From the NCBI RefSeq assembly GCF_009192945.1, contig NZ_NSET01000019.1, forward strand, positions 1-64,000: a stretch of 64,000 nucleotides of DNA, given 5' to 3'. The stretch is from Xanthomonas maliensis. GTDB taxonomy: Bacteria; Pseudomonadota; Gammaproteobacteria; Xanthomonadales; Xanthomonadaceae. Made by a program: the position numbers and the translations under genes. Position 1 is the first letter of the stretch; each line of letters opens with the position of its first letter. Positions 32,771-42,193 of the stretch are shown piece by piece. Below the pieces are notes generated by a model. It worked only from the letters and a program-made list of their open reading frames with translations. It did not search any database and was not told the origin of the DNA.

Positions 32771-34474
32771 ATGCGTTATCGCCTGTCTGTCCTTGCCGCC
32801 CTCACCACACTGTGCGCCGCTGGCTGCGCGTCGACCACTGCGCCCACCGCCCAAGGCCCCGCCGTGCAGGTGGATCTGGCGCAGATCGCGCATCCAGCGG
32901 GCGAAACGCCGCAATGGTGGTATCGCTCCGGTGCCGCACGCGCTGCCGGCAACGGCGCCATGGCTGGCCGGGCACGCAATGTGATCCTGTTCCTCGGCGA
33001 TGGCATGAGCCTGACCACAGTGGCGGCTGCGCGCATTCTGGATGGCCAACGCAGGGATGGACCTGGCGAAGAGAACCTGCTGTCGTGGGAACAGTTCCCG
33101 GCCACCGCTTTCAGCAAGACCTATAACACCGATTCGCAGACTCCTGACTCGGCCGGTACGATGACCGCGATCACGACTGGCGTGAAAACGCACATGGGCG
33201 CAATCGGCGTCAGCGCCGGCAGCCGCAACGACTGTGCCGACAGCCTCGGCAAGGGCTTGCTCAGCTGGCTGCAGTTGGCCGACAGCGCCGGCATGGCCAC
33301 CGGCATCGTCACCACCACCCGCCTCACCCATGCCACCCCGGCAGCCACCTATGCGCACTCGCCGGATCGCAATTGGGAAAACGACACCGATCTGCCTGCA
33401 GCCGCGCGCGCCGCGGGGTGCACGGACATCGCCCAGCAACTGCTGTCCACCGCCCGCTTCGGACGCGGTCCACAGGTCGTGCTCGGCGGCGGTCGCAGCC
33501 AATTCCAGACCGCGCAGCAACGCGACCCCGAATACGACGACAAGGTCGGCCTGCGGCTGGACGGCCGCGATCTGGTCGCCGAATGGAAACACGCCCACCC
33601 GCAGGGTGCGTACGTGTGGAACAGCGCGCAATTGCAGGCCGCCGCCGGCGCACCGGCGCTGCTTGGCCTGTTCGAGCCGGACCACATGCAGTTCGATCAC
33701 GACCGCAATCGCAGCCCGCAGGGCGAGCCCAGCCTGAGCGAGCTGACGCGCACGGCGATCCAGTCGCTGGCACGCGATCCCAACGGCTTTGTGCTGATGG
33801 TGGAAGGCGGCCGCATCGACCACGCCAACCACGCCGGCAACGCCTATCGCGCGCTCGACGAAACCGTCTCGCTGTCCGAGGCGGTGCGCGCGGCCGTGCA
33901 GACCGCCCCGGCCGACACTTTGATCATCGTCACCGCCGACCATTCGCACACACTGAACTTCGTCGGCTACCCGGTGCGAGGCAATCCGATCCTGGGCAAG
34001 GTGCGCGGTGGCGGCGGCGAGGAAGGCGACCGCAGCCAGTTGGCCACCGACCTGGTCGGCCAGCCCTATACGACTTTGAGCTATGCCAATGGCCCCGGCT
34101 ACACCGGCGCCAGCAACGCGCAAGCGGCCGGGCCGAAGCGCTTCCCGCACGAACCCAGCAGCAACGAACCGGCATCTGGACGCCCGGATCTGACCCACGT
34201 CGATACCGAAGCCCCCAACTACATGCAGGAAGCCTTGGTGCCGACCAAATCGGAGAGCCATGGCGGCGAGGATGTCGGTATCTGGGCGACCGGCCCGGGC
34301 AGCGCCGCGTTCCGCGGCACGCTGGAGGAGAACGTGATCTACCACGTCATCGTCCAAGCCACGCCTCGTCTGCGGCAGCGACTGTGCCGCGCAGGCACCT
34401 GCGACCAGGCCGGCGTGCCGGTCGAACTGCCGGCAGCGGACGCGTTCCTCGCCGACGCCGCACACGCGCAATGA
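32771..34474 (+). CDS. PhoA-type alkaline phosphatase, lipoprotein
   Basis: 567 aa from the ATG at 32771 (a GTG at 32762 is possible). Lipoprotein signal (LAALTTLCAAGCAST), then the alkaline phosphatase core: metal site VILFLGDGMS, nucleophile S127 in TPDSAGTMTA, VVLGGGRSQF, the metal-binding EGGRIDHANHAGN and TADHSHTLNF, and the late ESHGGEDVGIWATGPG with its zinc histidine. At 567 aa it is longer than E. coli PhoA and resembles the larger marine/eukaryote-like members. It probably releases phosphate from organic esters at the cell surface or in the periplasm. The stop overlaps the next gene by ATGA. Confidence 0.93.
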   Translation: MRYRLSVLAALTTLCAAGCASTTAPTAQGPAVQVDLAQIAHPAGETPQWWYRSGAARAAGNGAMAGRARNVILFLGDGMSLTTVAAARILDGQRRDGPGEENLLSWEQFPATAFSKTYNTDSQTPDSAGTMTAITTGVKTHMGAIGVSAGSRNDCADSLGKGLLSWLQLADSAGMATGIVTTTRLTHATPAATYAHSPDRNWENDTDLPAAARAAGCTDIAQQLLSTARFGRGPQVVLGGGRSQFQTAQQRDPEYDDKVGLRLDGRDLVAEWKHAHPQGAYVWNSAQLQAAAGAPALLGLFEPDHMQFDHDRNRSPQGEPSLSELTRTAIQSLARDPNGFVLMVEGGRIDHANHAGNAYRALDETVSLSEAVRAAVQTAPADTLIIVTADHSHTLNFVGYPVRGNPILGKVRGGGGEEGDRSQLATDLVGQPYTTLSYANGPGYTGASNAQAAGPKRFPHEPSSNEPASGRPDLTHVDTEAPNYMQEALVPTKSESHGGEDVGIWATGPGSAAFRGTLEENVIYHVIVQATPRLRQRLCRAGTCDQAGVPVELPAADAFLADAAHAQ

Positions 34475-35031
34475 ACGCCGGCCCCGCCCGACGCGGTCAT
34501 TGCGTGCACCTGGCCACGCTCGGACTGCTGCTGGCCGCGCTGGGCGGGGGACTGTCGGCCGGCGCACAGGACGCGGCGTGCCGGCCGGCCGATCCGGACG
34601 CAGTGGACACGCGCTTGCCGGGCTGTGAAGTTGGTCGCGATGGCAGGCTGCACCTGACTGCGGACACGCTACGCCAACTGAGGTTCGATCGAGATGGATT
34701 GGCGATCGTGGCGGCCGGCGATCGCTACCACTACGTGCGTCGCGATGGCCGCACCGTCCCGACCCTGACGGTCGACAATGGCCCCGATCCCTTTGCCGAG
34801 GGACTGGTGCGGGTCCCACGGCCCACCGGCGTCGCGTTCTACGATCGACAGCTGCACGAAGCGATCCCCGCCGTCCACACCTTCGCCTGGCCGTTTGCGG
34901 ACGGTGTGGCTCAGGTCTGCGACGGTTGCCAGGCGGCTGCGCCCGATCGCAATGGCTATACCGCCATGCAGGGCGGACGCTGGTATTTCATCGACCGTCA
35001 CAACCGTGAAGTCCCCGCAGCGGTGCGCTGA
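34471..35031 (+). CDS. Exported WG-repeat-like protein coupled to the alkaline phosphatase
   Basis: 186 aa, starting within the phosphatase stop codon (ATGA). Signal peptide (LATLGLLLAALGGGLSAGAQ). The mature part consists of WG-repeat-like units: GRLHLTADTLRQLRFDRDGLA, FAEGLVRVPRPTGVAFYD, FADGVAQVCDG and the final GRWYFIDRHNREV. Such repeats form a beta-propeller-like or beta-strand array of unknown function. The overlap suggests it works with, or is dosed with, the phosphatase. Homologues often accompany other exported enzymes. Confidence 0.72.
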   Translation: MNAGPARRGHCVHLATLGLLLAALGGGLSAGAQDAACRPADPDAVDTRLPGCEVGRDGRLHLTADTLRQLRFDRDGLAIVAAGDRYHYVRRDGRTVPTLTVDNGPDPFAEGLVRVPRPTGVAFYDRQLHEAIPAVHTFAWPFADGVAQVCDGCQAAAPDRNGYTAMQGGRWYFIDRHNREVPAAVR

Positions 35032-35274
35032 GCCGATGCAGCAATCGCGACCATCCTTCCCACGCGAGCATGCGCCGGCGGCGCCATTGCTCTTGCGACG
35101 CACTGCGGCCACTTGCAGACCCGCGCCTGTCCCCGTGCGCTCCACCGGCAGAGCAGCACCATCCGGCACGATGCCGCGCGCTGCGCACGGTCGCGTCCTG
35201 CGCCGCGGCGGATGCAAGGCGTTGTCGGGCCGCGCTGCGCAGTGCGGTTGCATGCGCGCATCTACAGGACTGCG

Positions 35275-36603
35275 ATGACTCCGCGCGACAGCGCCATCGC
35301 ATGCTCCCAGGTGGAGGCGGCCCTGCCCGCCCAGCCCCCCGCTGCGCTGCTGATCGGTTTCAGCGGCGGTCTGGACTCCAGCGTGCTGCTGCATGCGGCT
35401 GCGCAACGCCCTGCGTATCGCCGCGCCGGGCTGCGCGCCATTCACGTTCACCATGGTCTGCAAGCCGACGCCGACGCCTGGGCGACACACTGCGCCCGGA
35501 TCTGCGCCGCGCTGGCGGTGCCGCTGCACGTGGTGCACGTGCAGATCGCGCACGACAGCGGCGATGGTCTGGAGGCCGCAGCCCGGCAGGCACGGCGCAC
35601 GGCCTTTGCACAGTGGCTGGCGACGGACGAATGGCTGGCCCTGGCCCAGCACCGCGACGATCAGGCCGAGACCTTCCTGCTGCGCGCATTGCGCGCCTCC
35701 GGACCGGACGGCCTGGCGGCGATCCGGCCGCAGCGGCCGTTCGCTTCCAGCATGCTGTGGCGGCCCTTGCTCGCACTGCCACGCGCCGATCTGCTGGCCT
35801 ACGCACAGGCGCACGGTCTGCAGTGGATCGAGGACCCGAGCAACACCGACGCCCGCCACGACCGCAATTTCCTGCGCAATCACGTGCTGCCGCTGCTGCA
35901 GCAGCGCTGGCCGCACGCCGGCGCCACGCTGGCGCGTAGCGCACAGCTGTGCGGCGAGGCCAGTGCCCTGCTGCAGGACGACGACGCAGCGCTCTTGTCA
36001 ACGGTCGTGACCCCAGACGGCGCGCTGGACCTGGCGCGGCTGCGCGCGCAACCGGCGCTGCGGCGCGCGCGCCTGCTGCGTGCCTGGGTGGACGCGACCG
36101 GTGCACCGCCGCTGCCGGCGCGGGGCGTGGCCGCGCTGGAGCGCGAGATCGACGCCATCGCCAGCGATCGAAAGGCGTGCTTTCGCTGGCGGCAATGGGA
36201 GGTGCGCCGCTGGCGCCAACACCTGCATCTGCAGCGCCCCCCGGCGCCCTGGCCGGCGCATTGGCAGTCGACATGGGATGGCTGCGCGCCGTTGGCTCTA
36301 CCCGATGGCACACACCTGGAGCTGGTGGGCGCCGCGAGCCTGCGCTTCGATCCGCCGCTGCAGGTGCGCGCGCGCCACGGTGGAGAACGCATCGTGCTCC
36401 CGGGTCGCAGCCACTCGCACCTGCTCAAGCACGTGCTGCAGACACTGGACCTGCCACCTTGGCAACGAACACGGCTGCCCATCCTGTGGCGCGACGCGCG
36501 GGTCCTGGCCGCCGGCGATCGCCTGCTCTCGGCCGAGCTGACGCAGTGGCTGGACGCCCACCAGGCACGTCTGCAATGGCGGCCGTCAGTGCCGACGAAT
36601 TGA
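35275..36603 (+). CDS. tilS: tRNA(Ile)-lysidine synthase
   Basis: 442 aa from [10 protein letters not shown]. Adds lysine to C34 of tRNA-Ile(CAU), changing both its charging and its decoding. The ATP pyrophosphatase PP-loop is [10 protein letters not shown] (28-37). Then come the [29 protein letters not shown] and [20 protein letters not shown] segments that define TilS. The C-terminal domain ([22 protein letters not shown]) matches the substrate-binding region. Length is close to the E. coli protein. It is followed 31 bases later by xseB on the same strand. Confidence 0.95.
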   Translation: MTPRDSAIACSQVEAALPAQPPAALLIGFSGGLDSSVLLHAAAQRPAYRRAGLRAIHVHHGLQADADAWATHCARICAALAVPLHVVHVQIAHDSGDGLEAAARQARRTAFAQWLATDEWLALAQHRDDQAETFLLRALRASGPDGLAAIRPQRPFASSMLWRPLLALPRADLLAYAQAHGLQWIEDPSNTDARHDRNFLRNHVLPLLQQRWPHAGATLARSAQLCGEASALLQDDDAALLSTVVTPDGALDLARLRAQPALRRARLLRAWVDATGAPPLPARGVAALEREIDAIASDRKACFRWRQWEVRRWRQHLHLQRPPAPWPAHWQSTWDGCAPLALPDGTHLELVGAASLRFDPPLQVRARHGGERIVLPGRSHSHLLKHVLQTLDLPPWQRTRLPILWRDARVLAAGDRLLSAELTQWLDAHQARLQWRPSVPTN

Positions 36604-36634
36604 CCGACCTGGGCGCGCGCCGCACACTTCCACG

Positions 36635-36898
36635 ATGGCAAAGAAGTCCTCGAACGAATCCTCCCCCGTCGCCCGCTTCGAACAGTCGCTGGAAGAACTC
36701 GAACAGCTGGTGCAGAAGATGGAACTGGGCGATCTCAGCCTGGAGCAGTCGCTGAGCGCCTACGAGCGCGGCATCGGCCTGTACCGCGATTGCCAGCAGG
36801 CACTGGAACAGGCCGAACTGCGTGTGCGCCTGCTGACCGACCCGGCACGCCCGGAGCAGGCAGAAGCCTTCGAGCCGCCCGCGCCGGACGGTTTCTGA
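36635..36898 (+). CDS. xseB: Exodeoxyribonuclease VII small subunit
   Basis: 87 aa. The whole family signature is present: [23 protein letters not shown] and [23 protein letters not shown] in order, forming a helical hairpin that binds XseA. It works with XseA (not in this window) to degrade single-stranded DNA. The stop is one base before the ispA GTG, so the two are translationally linked, as in many proteobacteria. Confidence 0.96.
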   Translation: MAKKSSNESSPVARFEQSLEELEQLVQKMELGDLSLEQSLSAYERGIGLYRDCQQALEQAELRVRLLTDPARPEQAEAFEPPAPDGF

Positions 36899-36899
36899 G

Positions 36900-37775
36900 G
36901 TGGCCGGCGCAGCGCTGCAACGCTGGGTGATCCGCACCGAACGCAACCTCGACGCCAGTCTGCCAGCGCCGGCATTGTCGCCGCAGCGCCTGCACGCGGC
37001 GATGCGGCACGCGGTGCTGGGCGGCGGCAAGCGCATTCGCCCCTTGCTGGTGTATGCCAGTGGCAGCTTGTTCGGCGCCGAGGAGGAAACCCTCGATCCT
37101 CCCGCAGTGGCGGTGGAACTGATCCATGCCTACTCGCTGGTGCACGACGACCTTCCAGCGATGGACGACGATGACCTGCGGCGCGGCCAACCCACCGTCC
37201 ACATCGCCTTCGACGAAGCCACCGCAATTCTGGCCGGCGACGCCCTGCAGGCACGCGCCTTCGAGCTGCTGGCGGACGCGCCGGTCGATGCCGCACTGCG
37301 GGTCGGTTGGTTGCACTGCCTGGCCACGGCGGGCGGGGCCGCCGGTATGTGCGGCGGGCAGGCGCTGGATATCGAAGCCACCGGACAATCGCAGCCGCTG
37401 GCCGCGCTGCAACGCATGCATGCGCTCAAGACCGGTGCGCTGATCCGCGCTGCGGTGCGCATGGGTGCTCTGGGGGGTCAGGCACCGGCGGAGGATCTGC
37501 AACGCCTGGACGACTTTGCCGATGCACTGGGCCTGGCCTTCCAGGTCCGCGACGACATTCTCGATGTGGAAGCGAGCTCGGAACAATTGGGCAAGACCGC
37601 CGGCAAGGATCTGGCCCAGTCCAAGTCGACCTATCCGGCCTTGCTCGGCATGGAGGGCGCCAAGCGCAAGCTGGCGGAGCTGTCCGAGCGAATGCAGGAC
37701 CTGTTGCAGCGTTATGGCGCGCCGGCCGAGGCATTGGCGACCCTGGGCCGCTTCGCGGCCGACCGCGGCCACTGA
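36900..37775 (+). CDS. ispA: Farnesyl diphosphate synthase
   Basis: 291 aa from the GTG at 36900, one base after the xseB stop. Prenyltransferase motifs: GGGKRIRPLL, first Asp-rich motif DDLPAMDDDD (83-92) and second DDILD (218-222), with the KTGALIRAAV and GKDLAQSKSTYPAL segments. The short spacing in the first motif and the residues before it fit the bacterial farnesyl (C15) enzyme. It condenses IPP with DMAPP and GPP for quinone and undecaprenyl phosphate synthesis. No dxs gene follows, unlike the E. coli order. Confidence 0.94.
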   Translation: MAGAALQRWVIRTERNLDASLPAPALSPQRLHAAMRHAVLGGGKRIRPLLVYASGSLFGAEEETLDPPAVAVELIHAYSLVHDDLPAMDDDDLRRGQPTVHIAFDEATAILAGDALQARAFELLADAPVDAALRVGWLHCLATAGGAAGMCGGQALDIEATGQSQPLAALQRMHALKTGALIRAAVRMGALGGQAPAEDLQRLDDFADALGLAFQVRDDILDVEASSEQLGKTAGKDLAQSKSTYPALLGMEGAKRKLAELSERMQDLLQRYGAPAEALATLGRFAADRGH

Positions 37776-38097
37776 CGCGCTTGGGAATGGCGCATTCCGT
37801 GCGCTAGCGCACGGTCGGCGGCGAGCATCGCAGCCGCCAACCCGTGGTGAATATCACATAAATGATATTTCACAAGATGATTTTTGGGGCGGCGAAAAGT
37901 GCAGCTCGCGCCCACCAGATGTGACTCACGCCGCACTTTCTGGCTGGACTTGCACCGCCAACAGAACAACCCACGCCGTAAAGCGGCTGCAGTCGCTCTT
38001 CATGGCACCAATCGCCCGCTTGTCGCGCCCGCTCCTGCCTGCCTAGGTTGCGGGGCCCGCGCCGCGGGCGTCCCCCGATTCCCATGGAGAGTCTCTG
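37776..38097. other. Intergenic region between ispA and the M35 peptidase gene
   Basis: About 320 bases. Immediately after ispA are two small hairpins back to back: GGAATG/CATTCC (37784-37798) and GTGCGC/GCGCAC (37799-37812), without a T tract. From 37845 to 37890 the DNA is strongly AT-rich and holds an inverted repeat. A GC-rich hairpin GCCCGC/GCGGGC lies around 38055-38069, some 30 bases before the M35 GTG start. No gene is seen. Confidence 0.5.
37847..37873. promoter_or_regulatory. Imperfect inverted repeat in an AT-rich promoter-like tract
   Basis: Arms GTGAATATCA and TGATATTTCAC (one unpaired base) around CATAAA. It lies about 225 bases upstream of the M35 start, in the only AT-rich part of the gap. 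It could be an operator for the peptidase gene, but does not match the CRP/Clp spacing. Confidence 0.4.
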
Positions 38098-39183
38098 GTG
38101 AAGAACGTTTTCCTCGCATCGTTTGCAGCAGGCACGCTGGCCGTTGTTGGAGTCCTCGGTACCGCCCACGCGCAATCCCTGCGCGGCCCGGTGCCGTTGA
38201 CCGTCGAACTGAGCCCGGTCGCCAATCAGCAGGGCAAGATTGCCGTCACCGTGACCAATACCGGCAGCCAGATCGCTCGCGTGCCGAGCTACCAGCTGCC
38301 ACTGAAGTCGCTGGACAACGGCATCCTGGAGGTCAGTCGCGATGGTCGGCCGGTGGAGTACACCGGGCGTCTGGTCAAGCGCGGCCTGCCTACGGCGGCG
38401 GACTTCACCATTCTGCAACCCGGCCAGAGCGTCCAGGGCGAGGTCGATCTGGCTAACGCCTACGATCTGTCGGCCAGCGGCAACTACACGATCCAGCTGC
38501 GCTCGACGCTGCAGTACGCCTCCCTGTCCGACGGGAGCCTGATGAAGGCCGCCAACGGTCAGCCGGCGGTGGCCACCAGCGCCCCACTCACGGTGTGGCT
38601 GGACGGCGTCCGACGCGGCGTGCAGCGTCAGCTGGCAGTCGGTCCGCAGGCGGTGGTCAACGGCATCAACTATCTCAATTGCAGCAGCACGCGCACCAGC
38701 CAGGCCGCCACCGCGGTGGATGCGGCACGGACCTATTCGCAGAATGCCCGCAACTATCTCAATGCCGGCAGCACCGGCGCGCGGTACACCACTTGGTTCG
38801 GCGCCTACAACGCGTCGCGCTACAGCCGGGTCAGTTCCAACTTCGTCAACATCGACAACGCGCTGGACCAGAACAACGGTCAGCTGACGATCAACTGCAG
38901 CTGCGAGGCGGACCTGGCCAGTGCCTACGCCTACGTGTATCCGAACCAGCCTTACGAGATCCACGTCTGCAACGCATTCTGGAACGCGCCGGTGCGTGGT
39001 ACCGACTCCAAGGGCGGCACCCTGGTGCATGAGACCAGCCACTTCACCGTGGTGGCCGGCACCAACGACGTGGTCTATGGGCAGAGCGGCGCGCGCAGCC
39101 TGGCCAGCAGCAACCCGGCCCAGGCGATCACCAACGCCGACAGTCACGAGTACTTCGCCGAGAACAATCCGGCGCAGAACTGA
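38098..39183 (+). CDS. M35 (deuterolysin-type) secreted metalloendopeptidase
   Basis: 361 aa from the GTG at 38098, preceded by GGAGAG. Signal peptide (GTLAVVGVLGTAHAQ), then a propeptide-like beta domain (about 30-170) and the catalytic domain. The M35 (aspzincin) motifs are HETSH (H311, E312, H315) followed by the GTxDxxYG-type motif GTNDVVYG (321-328) with metal-binding D324. The ending NADSHEYFAENNP is typical of the family. Four cysteines in the catalytic part (NCSS, NCSCE, HVCN) suggest disulfides. It is probably exported by type II secretion and degrades host or environmental protein. A terminator hairpin follows directly. Confidence 0.93.
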   Translation: MKNVFLASFAAGTLAVVGVLGTAHAQSLRGPVPLTVELSPVANQQGKIAVTVTNTGSQIARVPSYQLPLKSLDNGILEVSRDGRPVEYTGRLVKRGLPTAADFTILQPGQSVQGEVDLANAYDLSASGNYTIQLRSTLQYASLSDGSLMKAANGQPAVATSAPLTVWLDGVRRGVQRQLAVGPQAVVNGINYLNCSSTRTSQAATAVDAARTYSQNARNYLNAGSTGARYTTWFGAYNASRYSRVSSNFVNIDNALDQNNGQLTINCSCEADLASAYAYVYPNQPYEIHVCNAFWNAPVRGTDSKGGTLVHETSHFTVVAGTNDVVYGQSGARSLASSNPAQAITNADSHEYFAENNPAQN

Positions 39184-39204
39184 TCGGGCGCAGGCAGAAA
39201 CGAC

Positions 39205-39232
39205 GAAGGCCCGGCAGCACTGCCGGGCCTTC
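39205..39232. terminator. Hairpin between the convergent M35 and DUF4870 genes
   Basis: Perfect 12-base stem GAAGGCCCGGCA / TGCCGGGCCTTC around GCAC. There is no clear T tract, but its place between two convergent stops suggests a shared bidirectional terminator. Confidence 0.75.
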
Positions 39233-39251
39233 GTCCGTTCGCGAGGCGGAC

Positions 39252-39641
39252 TTACTTGATCAGGCGCAGCGTGAACGGATAGCGGTAGCTCTCGCCGCCA
39301 TTGGCCTTGATCGCGCCCAGGATGCAGAACACCACGTTGGCGATCCACACCAGGGTCGGCAGGAAGAACAGGATGCCGAACGAGATGGCGGCGAGTACGA
39401 TCGCCACGATGTACGCCAGGATCACCGTGATCTGGAAGTTGAGCGCTTCCTTGGCTTGGTCGCTCGCGAACGGCTTGGACGGCGTGGCGTCCTTGCTGAC
39501 CAGCCAGATCACCAGCGCGCCGATGAACGCAGTGAGGGTTCCCAGTAGATGCGCGGCGAGCGCGAGCGTGCGCTCTTCCGACGGAGTGCTGGTGCCGACC
39601 GGCGGCGGCGGCGGTGCCGCATGCGTGTCGAAGTCGCTCAT
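39252..39641 (-). CDS. DUF4870 membrane protein
   Basis: 129 aa. The second of two adjacent ATGs (39641) is chosen because it gives a six-base spacing from AAGGA; the first would give three. After a proline-rich start (HAAPPPPPVG) come three hydrophobic helices: LAAHLLGTLTAFIGALVIWL, the NFQITVILAYIVAIVLAAI region and LPTLVWIANVVFCILGAI. The FASDQAKEALNFQ segment is typical of DUF4870 proteins, also called TIC20-like. The function is unknown; they are inner-membrane proteins. Confidence 0.88.
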   Translation of the reverse strand: MSDFDTHAAPPPPPVGTSTPSEERTLALAAHLLGTLTAFIGALVIWLVSKDATPSKPFASDQAKEALNFQITVILAYIVAIVLAAISFGILFFLPTLVWIANVVFCILGAIKANGGESYRYPFTLRLIK

Positions 39642-39761
39642 CATGTGTCCTTATGAAGGGTGGTGGTCGAGCGGCGGACTATAGCAACGTTTCCGCCCGC
39701 CACCAGTGTGCAAAGGCAGGGAGTCGTTTGGCGATCACGGCCAGGCGCGAGCGCCGCTGCC

Positions 39762-41129
39762 TCAACTGTCCCCGGCCACCGTCATGCGATTGATCAACAC
39801 CGAGCCGATGCGCACGTGCGAGCGCGGATCCACGTCGGCGCCGACCGCCTCGATGCCGGCGAACATGTCGCGCAAATTGCCGGCGATGGTCAATCCGTCC
39901 ACCGGATAGGCGACCACACCGTTCTCGATCCAGAAGCCGCCAGCCCCGCGCGAGTAGTCGCCGGTCACCGGGTTGACGCCGTTGCCCATCAGCTCGGTCA
40001 CCAACAGGCCGCGCTGCATGCCGGCCACCAGCGTCGCCAGGTCGGCGGCATTCGCGCTGACCTGCAGGTTATGAACGCCGCCGGCATTGGCGGTGGTCTG
40101 CAGGCCCAGCTTGCGCGCCGAATAGCTGCCCAGCACATAGCGCTGCAGCACGCCGCCGCTGACCAGCGACGAGGCACGGGTGGCCACGCCTTCGCCGTCG
40201 AACGCGGCCGAGCGCAGACCCCGGCGCAGATGCGGCAGTTCCTCGATCGCGAACCACTCCGGGAACAAGCGGCTGCCGACGCTGTCGAGCAGGAAGCTGG
40301 CCCGCCGATACAACGCGCCGCCCGACACCGCGCCGAGCAGGTGGCCGACCAACGAACGCGCGACGTCCGGCGCGAACAGCACTGGCATTTGCCCGGTTGG
40401 CAGCGATCGCGGCTGCAGGCGCGCCACGGTGCGTTCGGCGGCCTGGCGGCCGATCGCGTCCGGCGACTGCAGGTCTTCGCGCGCCAACGCACTGCTGTAC
40501 CAGCCATCGCGCTGCATGCCATCGCCCTGCCCGGCGATCAGTGCGCAACTGATGGAGTGGTGGGTGTCGCGCTCGCGACCGACGAAACCATGCGAATTGG
40601 CATACACCGACAGACTGAACCCGGTACTGGCCGACGCGCCGTCGGAATTGCTGATGCGCGGGTCGGCATCGCGGCCGGCCTGCTCGCAGGCCAATGCCAG
40701 ATCCACCGCGGTATCGGCATCCAGCGCCCACGGGTGCCAGCCGTCCAGGTCGGGAAAGTCGCGCGCCATCAGCTCCGGATCGGCCAGTCCCGACGCCTCG
40801 TCGTCTTCGGTATAACGGGCGATCGCGCAGGCCTGGGCAACCGTGGCCTCCAGGCTGGCCTCGTGCAGGTCGGCGGTGCTGGCGCTGCCCTTGCGCTTGC
40901 CGAAATACACGGTCACGGCAATCCCACGATCGCGGGTGGACTCGACCGTTTCCACCTCGCCCAGGCGTACGTTCACGTCCAGGCCGCGCTCCTCGCTGCA
41001 GCTGACCTCGGCCTGGGTAGCGCCAGCGGCGCGCGCGCGCTCGAGCAGCCGCTGGGAGAGATCGGTCAGCGCCTCCAGGCGCTGCTGGCTGTCATCGCGG
41101 ACGGAGGGTTCGGGGGAGAGTGCGTTCAA
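39762..41129 (-). CDS. pmbA: Metalloprotease PmbA/TldE
   Basis: 455 aa from a TTG at 41129 (AGGA about eight bases upstream). It carries the PmbA/TldD N-terminal domain ([24 protein letters not shown] in pieces) and the C-terminal domain with [21 protein letters not shown], the usual PmbA ending. It lacks the HExxxH zinc motif that is present in its partner TldD. TldD and TldE form a heterodimer that in E. coli processes microcin B17 and degrades CcdA. The two genes are separated here by yjgA and the heptad-repeat region. Confidence 0.95.
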   Translation of the reverse strand: MNALSPEPSVRDDSQQRLEALTDLSQRLLERARAAGATQAEVSCSEERGLDVNVRLGEVETVESTRDRGIAVTVYFGKRKGSASTADLHEASLEATVAQACAIARYTEDDEASGLADPELMARDFPDLDGWHPWALDADTAVDLALACEQAGRDADPRISNSDGASASTGFSLSVYANSHGFVGRERDTHHSISCALIAGQGDGMQRDGWYSSALAREDLQSPDAIGRQAAERTVARLQPRSLPTGQMPVLFAPDVARSLVGHLLGAVSGGALYRRASFLLDSVGSRLFPEWFAIEELPHLRRGLRSAAFDGEGVATRASSLVSGGVLQRYVLGSYSARKLGLQTTANAGGVHNLQVSANAADLATLVAGMQRGLLVTELMGNGVNPVTGDYSRGAGGFWIENGVVAYPVDGLTIAGNLRDMFAGIEAVGADVDPRSHVRIGSVLINRMTVAGDS

Positions 41130-41303
41130 TGCCTTATCCTATGTTGCAGATGCGGAGCCGCTGCCGAGGGCAGCAGCGCGATGGCGGTGACGACGGTCGC
41201 GCCGACGACCGCAACGGACGGCGCCCGGCGCCGTCCACGACGAGCCGGTCCTGCGACCGGCGCTGATCCAGGGGTTTTCCAATGTTTTCGGGAAGTGGTG
41301 GCA

Positions 41304-41915
41304 ATGCGCGGACGTGACGAAGAAACCGGCGAATTCCTCGGCTCCAGCCGTAGCCAGCAACGGCGCGAGGCGCTGGAGGTGCTGGCCCTGGGCGAAAAAC
41401 TGGTGGCGCTGTCGCCAGCGCAGCTGGCCAAGTTGCCGGTACCCGAATCGCTGATCCCGCACATCGAGGAAAGCCGGCGCATCACCTCGCACATCGCCCA
41501 CAAGCGCCAGCTGGCGTTTCTGGCCAAGCACATGCGCCGCGAAGACGAGGCCGTGCTGCAGGCGATCCGCGAAGCCCTGGACGTCAACAGCGACACCGCC
41601 CGCCGCGAAGTGGCCGCCATGCACCGGGTCGAACGCTGGCGCGAGCGCCTGCTGGCCGAGGGCGACGTGGCGCTGGCCGAACTGCTGGAAATCTATCCCG
41701 CCGCCGATCGCCAGCAACTGCGCCAGCTGGTGCGCAATGCGATCCACGAACGCGCCAAGAACAAGCCGCCGCGCGCCTACCGCGAGCTGTTCCAGCTGCT
41801 GCGCGAGTTGTCGACGCAGGCCGGTGAGGATGCAGAGGCGGATGACGCCAGCGACGATGAGGACGGCGGCTTCGAGGTGTCGGGACCCGGGACCCGGGAC
41901 CCGGGACCCAAATAA
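41304..41915 (+). CDS. darP: Ribosome biogenesis factor YjgA/DarP (DUF615)
   Basis: 203 aa from the ATG at 41304; the longer frame runs through the antisense of pmbA and is not used. The DUF615 signature is complete: EEFLGSS-like start ([25 protein letters not shown] in pieces), [33 protein letters not shown] and the late [17 protein letters not shown]. It associates with precursors of the large ribosomal subunit. The last 11 residues ([11 protein letters not shown]) come from the GGGACCC heptad array at 41882-41909, which has overrun the end of the gene after an acidic tail ([14 protein letters not shown]). Confidence 0.93.
   Translation: MRGRDEETGEFLGSSRSQQRREALEVLALGEKLVALSPAQLAKLPVPESLIPHIEESRRITSHIAHKRQLAFLAKHMRREDEAVLQAIREALDVNSDTARREVAAMHRVERWRERLLAEGDVALAELLEIYPAADRQQLRQLVRNAIHERAKNKPPRAYRELFQLLRELSTQAGEDAEADDASDDEDGGFEVSGPGTRDPGPK
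41882..41909 (+). repeat. Heptad array, four perfect GGGACCC units
   Basis: Four identical units in tandem. The array lies inside the 3' end of yjgA/darP; because 7 and 3 are coprime, three units encode the seven-residue period GTRDPGP. It is in the opposite orientation to the two arrays that follow. Confidence 0.92.
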
Positions 41916-42079
41916 GGGCACGAACAGCGCGCGCCGAGCGCAGACCCCGGCAACGACAACGCGAGTTTGGTCGCAGGCACCATGCATCGGCGCAGCGAAG
42001 CGCATCGAGCACTCGCCAGGCTCTGCGTTCCGCGCGCTGGGTCCGCTGAACCACACGCACACCGGCTCTTGCTGCCCCC

Positions 42080-42107
42080 GGGTCCTGGGTCCCGAGTCCC
42101 GAGTCCC
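42080..42107 (+). repeat. Heptad array, GGGTCCC/GAGTCCC units
   Basis: Four units: GGGTCCT, GGGTCCC, GAGTCCC, GAGTCCC. It is preceded by the head CTCTTGCTGCCCCC, which resembles the heads of the arrays at 42194 and 60811. Confidence 0.88.
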
Positions 42108-42193
42108 GACCACCAGCGCCCGCCACTCAGCAAGCCCTACAGTCCGTACGCGAATTCCGCACGACCACGTAGTCCACAGCTTTTGCTCTCCCC

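Noticed and set aside
37847-37873. Inverted repeat considered as a second Clp site
   Set aside because: The half sites and spacing do not fit TGTGA-N6-TCACA, and one arm carries an extra base.
39660-41303. Long N-terminal extension of darP running upstream through the pmbA region
   Set aside because: It is antisense to pmbA; the DUF615 domain begins only after the ATG at 41304.
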